Shown one piece after another: positions 43,959 through 53,141 of a stretch of 64,000 nt of DNA (positions within the stretch are counted from its first letter, which is position 1; each line of letters begins with the position of its first letter). Under the pieces are notes generated by a model. The model searched no databases and was not told where the DNA came from. It was given only the letters and a program-made list of their open reading frames with translations. The stretch comes from Oceanotoga teriensis (lineage in GTDB: Bacteria > Thermotogota > Thermotogae > Petrotogales > Petrotogaceae). A program made the position numbers and the translations under genes. The stretch is taken from the NCBI RefSeq assembly GCF_003148465.1, contig NZ_QGGI01000002.1, positions 62,001 to 126,000 on the forward strand, written 5' to 3'.

Positions 43959-44927
43959 TTAAATAATTAATCCATCAAAGAAACTTTTAATAGAAATTTC
44001 ATTTACGTTAGAATTATAACCGTTTTCTTGAAGGATAAGTTTTGGTACTTCTAATTTTGAAATGAGATTTCCAATGTTTTTAAAGTCATTACTATTCAAT
44101 TTAAAACAACTATTTTCATCATTTTCGTTCATATCAGTGCTAAGAGATATTATCAAAAAATCAGGATCAAAATTTTTAATTTCTAAAATAGCTTTTTCGA
44201 GAACTCTAATATAATCTTTAGCTTCATTATTTTTTGATAATGGAAAATTAATATTATAACCTCTACCTTCATTGCAGCCTAATTCCCATTCATAACCAGA
44301 TATATATGGAAAATTGTCGCTTGGATTTGAATGTATTGAAATTGTTAATGTAGTATTATCTTCATAAAATATTTCTTGTGTTCCATTTGCATGAAAACTC
44401 CCTATATTCAATATTGCAATATAAGCATTAGTTTTAGATTGAATATATTTTGCAGCTATTGCGCCGTTATTCAAATAGCATTTTCCGCCACCATTATCCA
44501 AACCTGCGTGTATTCCAGAAGGTCTTGTTAAACAATATGCATCATTTGCAGTCTTTATAATATAATCAGCACCAGTCAATGCACATTTGGCTGATATCCA
44601 AGCCATTTCAAATGTATTATTAGTTATAGGTGTCTGTGTATCATAAATTTTATCATATCCAAAAACTTTTGGAAAATATTCTTCTTCAGTTTTTAATTTT
44701 TTTGATAGTGTTTTTAACCATAAAATATATTCTTGATCATGTGCCAAATATAAATAAGATCTTGGAAAATCCATAGGTTTTATAAAATCGAATCTGAGAT
44801 CTTTTTTTAAAAGACCTACTATAGATTCGATTTTATTAGGATTATCAGGATTTACTTTAATTTTTGAGTTTTCAAAAATATTTTTAGGTTGAAAAAATAC
44901 ATGTCGAGGATCATAGATTACTTTCAT
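43959..44927 (-). CDS. Histone-deacetylase/APAH-fold protein with missing zinc ligands
   Basis: A 322-aa arginase-deacetylase-fold protein resembling acetylpolyamine amidohydrolase and AcuC. Landmarks are YDPRHVFF, AHDQEYILWL, TRPSGIHAGLDNGGGKCYLNNGAIAA, ILNIGSFHANGTQEIFY, SGYEWELGCNEGRGYNINFPL and LIISLSTDMNENDEN. In active members PPGHHA precedes and D-x-HHGNGT carries two zinc ligands; here they read PSGIHA and G-S-FHANGT. Only the third ligand Asp (STDMNEND) is kept. Loss of two zinc ligands suggests a non-catalytic or altered role. It is 11 bases from the AroB-fold gene. Confidence 0.75.
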   Translation of the reverse strand: MKVIYDPRHVFFQPKNIFENSKIKVNPDNPNKIESIVGLLKKDLRFDFIKPMDFPRSYLYLAHDQEYILWLKTLSKKLKTEEEYFPKVFGYDKIYDTQTPITNNTFEMAWISAKCALTGADYIIKTANDAYCLTRPSGIHAGLDNGGGKCYLNNGAIAAKYIQSKTNAYIAILNIGSFHANGTQEIFYEDNTTLTISIHSNPSDNFPYISGYEWELGCNEGRGYNINFPLSKNNEAKDYIRVLEKAILEIKNFDPDFLIISLSTDMNENDENSCFKLNSNDFKNIGNLISKLEVPKLILQENGYNSNVNEISIKSFFDGLII

Positions 44928-44930
44928 ATT

Positions 44931-45368
44931 TTATTCCTCCATGTTTTTTATTTTATTCACTCTTCTTTCATGTCTTCCACCTTCAAAATCTGTTTCTAAA
45001 AATGTATCAACTGTCCATTGAGCTAAATCTGGACCCATTATTCTACCGCCGAGTACTAATACATTGGCATTATTGTGTTGCCTTGCAAGTTTTGCCATAT
45101 CTGGGTATAAACATAATGCTCCTCTTATTCCATTTACTTTATTCACAGCTATTGACATTCCTATGCCAGTACCACACATTAATATACCAAATTTTGCTTC
45201 ACCTTTATTTACAACCTCACCCAATTTTTTAGCATAATCAGGATAATCAGTGCTTTCTTTTGAATATGTTCCCAAATCTATTACTTCATAATTTTTATTT
45301 TTTAAATATTCGCGTATATATTCTTTCATGTCGTATGCTGCATGGTCTGAAGCCAAAGCAATCTTCAT
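44931..45368 (-). CDS. rpiB: Ribose-5-phosphate isomerase B
   Basis: A 145-aa RpiB/LacAB-type isomerase converting ribose 5-phosphate to ribulose 5-phosphate. It shows ASDHAAYDMKEYI at the start, STDYPDYAKKLGEVV, the catalytic-cysteine motif GILMCGTGIGMSIAVNK, and ARQHNNANVLVLGGRI. Length is typical. It sits between the STAS gene and the HDAC-like gene with gaps of 1-3 bases. Confidence 0.96.
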   Translation of the reverse strand: MKIALASDHAAYDMKEYIREYLKNKNYEVIDLGTYSKESTDYPDYAKKLGEVVNKGEAKFGILMCGTGIGMSIAVNKVNGIRGALCLYPDMAKLARQHNNANVLVLGGRIMGPDLAQWTVDTFLETDFEGGRHERRVNKIKNMEE

Positions 45369-45369
45369 T

Positions 45370-45672
45370 TTATCCCTCCTGCATAATATTTAATATTTTG
45401 GTAAGTCCAACCATATCTAATAATTTTAGTATTTTATTGTCCACATTTTTTATGGTTAAACTTCCTCCTTTTAATAAGGAATTTTTATGAATACCTATTA
45501 GCATTCCAATTCCAGAACTATCTATATATTTTACATTTGTAAAATCTAATATTATTTCTTTTAATTCAAATGAATTAATTCTATTTTTTACATCATCGAC
45601 ATTTGACATATCGATTTCTCCATTTAATTTTATTATTTTTTTATCATGTTCTTCCTGAAGTATTATTTCCAT
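45370..45672 (-). CDS. STAS-domain anti-sigma factor antagonist
   Basis: A 100-aa single STAS domain of the SpoIIAA/RsbV type. Strand IIKLNGEIDMSNVDDVKNRI leads into VKYIDSSGIGMLIGIHKN, where the serine in DSSG is the usual phosphorylation site. ATG 45672 has GGGAGAGG 5 bases upstream. It follows lexA. The RsbW-like ATPase at 40509-40913 is the natural partner candidate within this block. Confidence 0.88.
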   Translation of the reverse strand: MEIILQEEHDKKIIKLNGEIDMSNVDDVKNRINSFELKEIILDFTNVKYIDSSGIGMLIGIHKNSLLKGGSLTIKNVDNKILKLLDMVGLTKILNIMQEG

Positions 45673-45700
45673 ATTAACCTCTCCCAGCATACATTTTAAT

Positions 45701-46318
45701 TTATAAAGTTCTTATTAAACCTACCATTTTTCCCTGTATTTTGAGATTTTTTGGATCTACTTTTATTATATCCATATTTTTATTTGCAGGAATTAAATGA
45801 ATTAATTTTTGATTTACTTTTTTGAATTTTTTTAATGTTGCATAATTATCTTCTATGAGAGCAACTACTATATCACCATCAGAAGCATGATTTTGTTTTT
45901 GTATTATTACATAGTCTCCACTTTTTATATGCTCTTCTATCATAGATTCGCCTTCAACTACTAATGCAAAATGTTCTTCATTTTTTGAAAAGAAATTTAC
46001 TGGTAATGGAATAGAATCAGAAATATTTTCTACAGCTTCTATAGCAGCACCAGCAGCTATTTTTCCTATTATCGGTACAACAGTTTCTCTTGTAAAAACT
46101 TCTCCAGATTTGGGTGTAAGTCTTATTCCCCTTGAGACACCTTTTCTTTCAATAAATCCTTTTTCTTCTAAGGTTATTAAATGTTTATGAGCAGCCCTCG
46201 GACTTTTAAATCCGAAGCTGTTCATTATGTCTCTCACACTTGGAGCATAACCATTTTTATCTATATAATCTTTTAAATATTCTAAGATTTGAGATTGTCT
46301 TTTTGTAAGTGCTTTCAT
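45701..46318 (-). CDS. lexA: LexA repressor
   Basis: A 205-aa SOS repressor. The winged helix (about 25-65) has APSVRDIMNSFGFKSPRAAHKHL. The self-cleavage site is Ala89-Gly90 in IGKIAAGAAIE, and the peptidase dyad is Ser125 (GESMIEEH) and Lys163 (ATLKKF). It lies 21 bases downstream of gyrA with GGGGGGAG before ATG. No clear Firmicutes-type GAAC-N4-GTTC operator is seen before lexA or uvrA, so the box sequence is unknown here. Confidence 0.95.
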   Translation of the reverse strand: MKALTKRQSQILEYLKDYIDKNGYAPSVRDIMNSFGFKSPRAAHKHLITLEEKGFIERKGVSRGIRLTPKSGEVFTRETVVPIIGKIAAGAAIEAVENISDSIPLPVNFFSKNEEHFALVVEGESMIEEHIKSGDYVIIQKQNHASDGDIVVALIEDNYATLKKFKKVNQKLIHLIPANKNMDIIKVDPKNLKIQGKMVGLIRTL

Positions 46319-46339
46319 AAGTATACTCCCCCCTTTTTA

Positions 46340-48817
46340 TCAGTTTGAAGAGTCTTCTTCTTCTTCTTTTACAACTATACTACCAACAACTTCATCATTA
46401 TCTGATAGTCTAACTGTAATTACTCCTTGAGTAACTCTTTTTAAAACTGTTATTTGAGAAACGCTAACTCTTATAGCTTTTCCAAGTTTTGTAAAACAAA
46501 TAATATCTTCAGAATCATCAACAGCTATAGCAGAGACAATTTCACCAATTTTGCTTATATCTCTTACAGTTTTCAATCCTAAGCCGCCTCTTGTTTGTGT
46601 TCTATAATTTGAAAATTGAGTTCTTTTTCCATATCCAAATTTTGTCAATATGATTAATTTTTTATCTTCTGATATTTTTACCGCATTTATAACTTCATCA
46701 TTCTTTTTTAATTTTATTGAATTTACTCCAGCTGCTCCTCTTCCCATAGTTCTAACTTGAGAATCTTCAAATCTTAGTGCCATACCTTTTTTTGTTATTA
46801 TTAATACATCTTCTGAAGGTGTATTATACACTAATAGTGCATCTACAACACAATCTGATTCATTTAGATTTATAGCTCTAACTCCGGTAGTTCTTGCATT
46901 TGCAAAGTCTCTTAAAGATGTTTTTTTAACTTTTCCAAGTTTTGTAAATATCATAACATTTTTATCATAGTCACCATCGAGAGAAACTGCAATCATAGTT
47001 TTTATAGTTTCTCCATCAGTAAGGCCTAAATAATTAGCTATATGTTTACCTTTTGTTGTTTTTTGTGACATATCGATTTCATATGCAGGCATTTGATAAG
47101 CTTTTCCAGCCGAAGTTATAAACATTAGTTTTGAAAGCCTGTTTGTATAAAGAGTTTCTATTATATTATCACTTTCGGCTATTTTAAGTCCTTTAACACC
47201 TTTTCCGCCTCTACCTTGGACTTTATATTCATTTGCTGGTATTGCTTTTAAATAACCCCATTTAGTAAGTATTACTATTATATCTTCATCGACTATTAAT
47301 TCTTCAGCTTTTTTTAAATCAGAGCTATATTTCATAATTTCAGTTCTTCTATCATCGCCAAATTTTGTTTTTATTTCATCGAGTTCTTCAGATACAATTT
47401 CTAATTTTTTGTTTTCATTATTTAATATATTATTACAATCATCAATTTTAACATTTAAATCTTTTAACTCATCTGTTAATTTTGTTGTTTCAAGTTTTGA
47501 TAAACTTATAAGTTTCATTTCAGTTATAGCTTTAGATTGTTCTTCAGATACATTTATAGTTTCTTGAAGTTCTAATATAGGATCTTCGGCATTTCTTATT
47601 ATATCTATTACAGTATCTATTCCTTGAATAGCTTTTATTACACCTTCAACTATGTGGGCTCTTTTTTTTGCTTTTATAAGATCAAATTCAGTTCTTCTTG
47701 TTATTACATTTATTCTATGTTCAATAAAAGCATTCATCAATTCTTTTAAGTTCATCAATGCTGGTTTTTCATTGTTTATTACATTCATCTGTACTGAAAA
47801 AGAAGATTGCATAGATGTATACTTTAAAAGATCATTTATTAATTTTTTGATATTGGCATTTCTTTTTAATTCAATTACTATTCTCATTCCTTGTTTATCA
47901 GATTCATCTCTAACATCTCTTATACCGGATTCTTTTTTTGCTTCTTTTTTTCTTATTGCATATTGTACTATTTGTTCTATTATATCTACTTTTGATACAC
48001 CATAAGGAATTTCGGTAACTACTATAGCAGTTCCTTTTTTATTCTCGATAATTTCATATTTACTCCTTATAGTTACTTTTCCTCTTCCTTTTTTGTACAT
48101 TTCATTTATTCTTTCGCCATCGACTATTATTCCGCCAGTGGGAAAATCAGGGCCTTTTATAAATTTATTTATTTCATCTATTGTACAATCAGGATTTTTT
48201 ATTAAGTGTTTAAAACCTTCTACTAATTCATTTAAATTATGAGGTGGAATATTTGTAGCCATACCAACAGCTATACCAGATACTCCATTCATTAATAAGT
48301 TTGGAAGTCTTGTTGGTAATACTGAAGGTTGTTTTAATGAACCATCAAAATTATCTACAAAATCAACAGTATTTTTTTCAATATCCTTTAACATATATTC
48401 TCCAGCTTCAGGCATTCTTGCTTCTGTATATCTCATTGCAGCTGCTGGATCTCTATCAATAGAACCAAAATTACCCTGACCATCGACTAGAGGATATCTC
48501 ATTGAAAATGGTTGTGCCATTCTAACTAGGGCTTCATATATAGAAGAATCACCATGTGGATGATACTTACCCATTACTTCACCAACTATACGTGCAGACT
48601 TTTTAAAAGAAGAATTATGTTTTAAACCAAGTTCGCTCATAGAATATAATATTCTTCTTTGAACTGGTTTTAAACCATCTCTTGCATCAGGTATAGCTCT
48701 GCTAACTATAACACTCATAGAATATAGTAAATAAGAAGTTTTTAATTCATCTACAAATCTTTTATCTTGTAATTTTTCATCATTATTATTTTTTATAAAT
48801 TCATCTTTTTCTGACAC
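46340..48817 (-). CDS. gyrA: DNA gyrase subunit A
   Basis: An 825-aa type II topoisomerase A subunit. The N-terminal breakage-reunion domain holds [41 protein letters not shown] and the catalytic tyrosine in [11 protein letters not shown]; the quinolone-region residues are HGDSSIYE. The C-terminal six-bladed pinwheel has [16 protein letters not shown], close to the GyrA box, and repeated G-R-x-x-G-V blades. The tail is acidic. It is followed closely by lexA and preceded by metG. ParC cannot be fully ruled out, but the GyrA-box favours gyrase. Confidence 0.95.
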   Translation of the reverse strand: MSEKDEFIKNNNDEKLQDKRFVDELKTSYLLYSMSVIVSRAIPDARDGLKPVQRRILYSMSELGLKHNSSFKKSARIVGEVMGKYHPHGDSSIYEALVRMAQPFSMRYPLVDGQGNFGSIDRDPAAAMRYTEARMPEAGEYMLKDIEKNTVDFVDNFDGSLKQPSVLPTRLPNLLMNGVSGIAVGMATNIPPHNLNELVEGFKHLIKNPDCTIDEINKFIKGPDFPTGGIIVDGERINEMYKKGRGKVTIRSKYEIIENKKGTAIVVTEIPYGVSKVDIIEQIVQYAIRKKEAKKESGIRDVRDESDKQGMRIVIELKRNANIKKLINDLLKYTSMQSSFSVQMNVINNEKPALMNLKELMNAFIEHRINVITRRTEFDLIKAKKRAHIVEGVIKAIQGIDTVIDIIRNAEDPILELQETINVSEEQSKAITEMKLISLSKLETTKLTDELKDLNVKIDDCNNILNNENKKLEIVSEELDEIKTKFGDDRRTEIMKYSSDLKKAEELIVDEDIIVILTKWGYLKAIPANEYKVQGRGGKGVKGLKIAESDNIIETLYTNRLSKLMFITSAGKAYQMPAYEIDMSQKTTKGKHIANYLGLTDGETIKTMIAVSLDGDYDKNVMIFTKLGKVKKTSLRDFANARTTGVRAINLNESDCVVDALLVYNTPSEDVLIITKKGMALRFEDSQVRTMGRGAAGVNSIKLKKNDEVINAVKISEDKKLIILTKFGYGKRTQFSNYRTQTRGGLGLKTVRDISKIGEIVSAIAVDDSEDIICFTKLGKAIRVSVSQITVLKRVTQGVITVRLSDNDEVVGSIVVKEEEEDSSN

Positions 48818-48834
48818 AAAAAAGACCTCCTAAT

Positions 48835-50760
48835 TTAAGATACTTTTAATCCTGGTTCTATATCTCTGTCAACTGTTAATATTGTAAGTTTTTCAGAGTT
48901 TTTAGCTGCAAGTAACATACCATTTGATTCAATGCCCATCAATTTTGCTGGTTTTAGATTTGCAACCACAATTATTTTTTTTCCTATTAATTCTTCTGGT
49001 GTATAATGTTGTTTTATACCTGCGACAATTTGTCTTTTTCCCAATTCCCCAAGATCTAACTGTAATTTTAAAAGTTTTTTTGATTTTTTTACATCTTCAG
49101 CTTCCAATATTTTCGCTACTCTTAAATCAACTTTACTAAAATCCTCAAAATCTATTAAAGAAATTACATTATCTTCCATTACTTCTTCCTCCTTATTTTT
49201 CATGATTATTACTTTATTCCATTTTTCTATATCTATTCTTTGATATATAGGTTCTCCAATTGAAACTTTTTCTATATCAGGCAAAATTCCTATTTTTGTA
49301 TTTTTTGAATTTAGATGATCATTTTTAAGTCCTATTTTGAAGAGAATTTTTTCTGCAGTTTCTGGCATTATTGGAGAAATTAATATACTCACTATTCTAA
49401 AAGAATCTACAAGGTTATAAAGAACTAAACTTAGTCTTTCTTTTTTTTCAGGATCTTTTGCTAACTTCCAAGGTTCTGTTAAATCAATATATTTATTAGA
49501 AAATCTTATAATTTCCCAAACAGATTCTAAAGCTTGAGTAAAATTATAATTATCCATTAAATCATAGTATTTTTTACAGTTTTCATCAATTATAGAATGA
49601 AGTCTTTTATCTATATCTTCATAAGAATTAGTTTTTAAAATTTTACCTTCAAAATACTTATTTGCCATTGATAATGTCCTATGTACTAAATTTGAAAGAT
49701 CATTTGCAAGATCTGCATTGTATCTTGTTATTAGATTATCTTCTGAAAAATCTCCATCTCTTCCAAACTGTATATCTCTTAGTAAATAATACCTTATAGC
49801 ATCTTTCGAGTACTTATCCATTAGAAGTCTCGGTTCTATAGCATTACCTGCAGATTTTGAGATTTTTTCTCCATTTACAGTTAGCCATCCATGAGCAAAT
49901 ATTTGTTTTGGAAGAGGTAATTCAGCCGAAATTAGCATTGCTGGCCAAATTATGGAATGAAATCTATTTATTTCTTTTCCAATTAAATGAAGATCTGCAG
50001 GCCAATATTCTTTGAATTTATCATCATTATCAGTAGAATAACCTAAAGCCGATATATAGTTTATTAAAGCATCAACCCAAACATATATAACATGTTCAGG
50101 ATCATCTCTTAAGGGAATTCCCCAATCAAATGTAGTTCTTGTTATTGAAAGATCTCTCAATCCTGATTTTAAGATTTGATACATTTCATTTCTTCTAAAA
50201 TCAGGTTGAACGAAATTTGGGTTTTCTTCATAAAGTTTTAATAAAGCATCATTATATTTAGATAGTTTAAAAAAATAATTTTCTTCTTCAACCCATTTTA
50301 ATTCTCTATGACAATCTGGACAATAATTTTTTCCATCTTTTTTTTCGATATCGTCTTCATTCCAAAATGTTTCGCATGGAATACAATACCATCCTTCATA
50401 TTTTCCTTTATATATATCACCTTTGTTTTTTAATTTTTCAACAAAGTTTTTAACGGTTTCTTCATGTTTTTTGTCTGTAGTTCTTATAAAATCATCATTT
50501 GTTATTTCCATGTCTTTCCATAAATTTTTGAATTTATTTGATAATTTATCAACCCATTCTTGTGGAGATATATTTTTTTCTTTTGCTGATTGCATTATTT
50601 TTTGACCGTGCTCATCTGTACCAGTCAAAAAAAAGACATCAAAATTGTTCATTCTTTTATATCTCGCTATTATATCAGCAACTATTGTTGTATAAGCTGA
50701 ACCAATATGAGGTTCTGAATTCACATAATAAATAGGTGTTGTAACGTAGAATTTCTTCAT
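48835..50760 (-). CDS. metG: Methionyl-tRNA synthetase with C-terminal tRNA-binding domain
   Basis: A 641-aa class I enzyme. HIGH box SEPHIGSAYTT is at residue 16. A zinc knuckle CIPCETFWNEDD and CPDCHREL lies near 130, and the KMSKS variant GEKISKSAGNAI near 300. The anticodon-binding helices follow, then a fused EMAP-II/Trbp111-like OB domain (FSKVDLRVAKILEAEDVKKSKKL, about 545-641). ATG is preceded by GGAGG. It appears to head the long minus-strand gene block, with its own extended -10 promoter. Confidence 0.97.
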   Translation of the reverse strand: MKKFYVTTPIYYVNSEPHIGSAYTTIVADIIARYKRMNNFDVFFLTGTDEHGQKIMQSAKEKNISPQEWVDKLSNKFKNLWKDMEITNDDFIRTTDKKHEETVKNFVEKLKNKGDIYKGKYEGWYCIPCETFWNEDDIEKKDGKNYCPDCHRELKWVEEENYFFKLSKYNDALLKLYEENPNFVQPDFRRNEMYQILKSGLRDLSITRTTFDWGIPLRDDPEHVIYVWVDALINYISALGYSTDNDDKFKEYWPADLHLIGKEINRFHSIIWPAMLISAELPLPKQIFAHGWLTVNGEKISKSAGNAIEPRLLMDKYSKDAIRYYLLRDIQFGRDGDFSEDNLITRYNADLANDLSNLVHRTLSMANKYFEGKILKTNSYEDIDKRLHSIIDENCKKYYDLMDNYNFTQALESVWEIIRFSNKYIDLTEPWKLAKDPEKKERLSLVLYNLVDSFRIVSILISPIMPETAEKILFKIGLKNDHLNSKNTKIGILPDIEKVSIGEPIYQRIDIEKWNKVIIMKNKEEEVMEDNVISLIDFEDFSKVDLRVAKILEAEDVKKSKKLLKLQLDLGELGKRQIVAGIKQHYTPEELIGKKIIVVANLKPAKLMGIESNGMLLAAKNSEKLTILTVDRDIEPGLKVS

Positions 50761-50797
50761 TTATTGTACCTCCATAATTTTTATTTTAATCTTTATA

Positions 50798-50806
50798 ATT
50801 ATATCA
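50798..50806 (-). promoter_or_regulatory. Extended -10 promoter of metG
   Basis: TGATATAAT on the minus strand, 38 bases before the start codon. No T-box or other leader RNA is apparent. Apart from this, the 276-base region up to proS holds only AT-rich runs and TATAAT-like sequences for proS near 51000. Confidence 0.5.
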
Positions 50807-51036
50807 TAATTTGGGGTATTCAAAAATACACTTTCTTTAATAATTTTAACAGTTTAATTGACATATAAATTAAAAAAAGATACAATTTGAAATAATATCT
50901 ATTATGTGCATGTGATTTAAATATAAAAAAGCCATTTAATCAAAAAAAATTTTAAAATTAAAAAAATTGCCATAATTTTAAAATTTTCATCATGTATAAT
51001 TATACTTAGAATAAAAACAAATAATGGAGGGATTAT

Positions 51037-52764
51037 ATGAGATTTTCAAAACTTTATGCACCAACATTAAAAGAAGTACCTTCAGATTCTGATATTAAAA
51101 GTATAGAATTATTAACAAGAGGAGGTTTTATAAGAAAAGCCGCTTCAGGTGTATATACATATTTACCATTGGGTTGGAAAGTAATAAGGAAAATTGAAGA
51201 TATAGTTAGACAAGAAATGGAAAGAATAGAATCTCAAGAAATATTGATGCCTATAGTCCAACCAGCAGAACTTTGGCAACAATCTGGAAGATGGGAAGAT
51301 TATGGACCAGAAATGATGAAACTTGAAGATAGACATAATAGAAGCTTTACTCTTGGACCTACTCATGAAGAAATGATAACTTATCTTATAAAAAATGAAT
51401 TAAGATCGTATAAACAATTGCCTCTAAGTTTATATCAAATAAATAATAAATATAGAGATGAAATTAGACCAAGATTTGGATTGATAAGGTCTAGAGAGTT
51501 TATAATGAAAGATGCATACACTTTTCATGATACAGAAAAATCATTAGATGAAGCTTATGATGATTTTTATAAAGCTTATGAAAGAATTCTTGAAAAAATA
51601 GGTGTCAAGTACGTTGCTGTTGATGCCGATAATGGTGCTATAGGAGGCAGTGATTCTCATGAGTTTCAAATGCTTGCAGATACTGGTGAAAGCTCTATAT
51701 TGTTCTGTGATGAATGTAATTATGCTGCGACAGATGAGAAGGCTGAATCAGGTGAAATTTATGAATTTAATGATGAAAAAGATAAAGAATTAGAATTAAA
51801 AGATACTCCAAATGTAAAAACAATAGAGGATGTAGCGAATTTTTTAGAAAAAGATATAAAAAGTATAATAAAATCAATATTATTTAAAGGTAGAGATGGA
51901 TGGGTACTGGCTTTAATAAGAGGTGATTATGAGATAAATATATCTAAATTAAGAGGATATTTAAAAGATCAAACACTTCATATGGGAGAGCCACAAGAAA
52001 TAAAAAAAGAATTTGATGTTGAAACAGGTTTCATAGGTCCTATAGGAATAAAAAATATAAAAATAATAGCTGATAATAGTATCAAAACTATAAAAAATGC
52101 TGTTGTGGGTGGAATGGAAAAAGACAAACATTATATAAATGCAGTTTTTGAAAGAGATTTTAAAGTTGAAGCATATGTTGATATTAGAATTGTAAAAAAG
52201 GGTGAAAAATGTCCTAAATGTGATAAATATTTAAAAGAAAAAAGAGGAATAGAGGTAGGTCAAATTTTTAAAATTGGTCAAAAATACTCAAAATCAATGG
52301 AAGCTTTTTATACAGACGAAAGTGGAAAACAGAAACCATTTTTTATGGGATGTTATGGCTGGGGTATTTCAAGAACTATGAGTGCAGTAGTTGAACAATT
52401 ACATGATAAAAATGGTATACTATGGCCTAAAAACATAGCGCCGTTTGAAGTTGCAGTGGTAATAGTTTCAATGAAAGATAAAGAACAAATAAATATGGCT
52501 GAAAAAATTTATACAAAATTAAAAAATAATGGAGTAGAAGTAATAATAGATGATAGAAATGTTTCTACTGGTTTTAAATTTAAAGATATAGATTTAATGG
52601 GAATACCTTTAAAGATTGTTGTTGGAAAATCATTAAAAGATGGAAAAATAGAAATAAAACTTAGAAATGAAGAAAAAGGGGAACTTTATTCCATAGATAA
52701 TATGGAATCTATTTTAGAAAATATTGAGGAAAAATTGAATAATTACAATCCTGCTAAGATTTAA
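51037..52764 (+). CDS. proS: Prolyl-tRNA synthetase
   Basis: A 575-aa bacterial-type class II synthetase. Motif 1 is in [16 protein letters not shown], motif 2 in [26 protein letters not shown], and motif 3 in [17 protein letters not shown]. The YbaK-like editing insertion (about 225-385, with [14 protein letters not shown]) is present, as is a C-terminal anticodon-binding domain ending near YNPAKI. GGAGGG precedes ATG. A promoter and two tRNA genes follow. Confidence 0.97.
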   Translation: MRFSKLYAPTLKEVPSDSDIKSIELLTRGGFIRKAASGVYTYLPLGWKVIRKIEDIVRQEMERIESQEILMPIVQPAELWQQSGRWEDYGPEMMKLEDRHNRSFTLGPTHEEMITYLIKNELRSYKQLPLSLYQINNKYRDEIRPRFGLIRSREFIMKDAYTFHDTEKSLDEAYDDFYKAYERILEKIGVKYVAVDADNGAIGGSDSHEFQMLADTGESSILFCDECNYAATDEKAESGEIYEFNDEKDKELELKDTPNVKTIEDVANFLEKDIKSIIKSILFKGRDGWVLALIRGDYEINISKLRGYLKDQTLHMGEPQEIKKEFDVETGFIGPIGIKNIKIIADNSIKTIKNAVVGGMEKDKHYINAVFERDFKVEAYVDIRIVKKGEKCPKCDKYLKEKRGIEVGQIFKIGQKYSKSMEAFYTDESGKQKPFFMGCYGWGISRTMSAVVEQLHDKNGILWPKNIAPFEVAVVIVSMKDKEQINMAEKIYTKLKNNGVEVIIDDRNVSTGFKFKDIDLMGIPLKIVVGKSLKDGKIEIKLRNEEKGELYSIDNMESILENIEEKLNNYNPAKI

Positions 52765-52782
52765 TGCTTATAAGAAAAAAAC

Positions 52783-52811
52783 TTGACAGAACTATAAGTT
52801 GATGTTATAAT
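52783..52811 (+). promoter_or_regulatory. Consensus promoter of tRNA-Ser/tRNA-Arg
   Basis: TTGACA, 17-base spacer, TATAAT, with TGT just before the -10. This is the best consensus promoter in the window. Confidence 0.88.
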
Positions 52812-52844
52812 ATTTGCGGATTACAAATAATAAATAATATGGAC

Positions 52845-52938
<94 letters not shown>

Positions 52939-52953
52939 TTTTTACGTTAAAAA

Positions 52954-53030
52954 GTACCCGTGGCTCAATTGGATAGAGCGTTGGACTGCGGATCCGAAGA
53001 TTGCCGGTTCAAATCCGGCCGGGTACGCCA
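52954..53030 (+). tRNA. tRNA-Arg (anticodon GCG)
   Basis: Acceptor GTACCCG/CGGGTAC, D arm GCTC...GAGC, anticodon loop CTGCGGA giving GCG, T loop TTCAAAT, discriminator G, encoded CCA. A G at position 34 is uncommon for this arginine tRNA in bacteria, where ACG is usual. Confidence 0.93.
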
Positions 53031-53060
53031 AAAAAACAGAACTATTTGTTCTGTTTTTTT
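53031..53060 (+). terminator. Terminator of the tRNA pair
   Basis: Stem AAAAAACAGAAC / GTTCTGTTTTTT with loop TATTT and extra T, beginning right after the tRNA-Arg CCA. Confidence 0.92.
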
Positions 53061-53069
53061 TATATAGAA

Positions 53070-53103
53070 AAATGCATGATTTCAAATTTGAAATCATGCA
53101 TTT
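53070..53103 (-). terminator. 34-bp perfect palindrome, likely terminator of the purine permease
   Basis: Arm AAATGCATGATTTCAAA followed at once by its exact reverse complement, then TTCTATA on the minus strand after a run of T. It lies 38 bases after the permease stop. Confidence 0.6.
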
Positions 53104-53141
53104 AAAGAAGGTTAATACTTATATTTAAATGGAGTATAATT

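Noticed and set aside
46319-46340. LexA operator before lexA
   Set aside because: The short gap after gyrA holds only the ribosome site; no GAAC-N4-GTTC or CTGT-N8-ACAG pattern was seen.
50761-51036. Possible T-box or other leader RNA before metG or proS
   Set aside because: No T-box sequence (TGGNACC) or specifier-loop architecture and no terminator was found on either strand.
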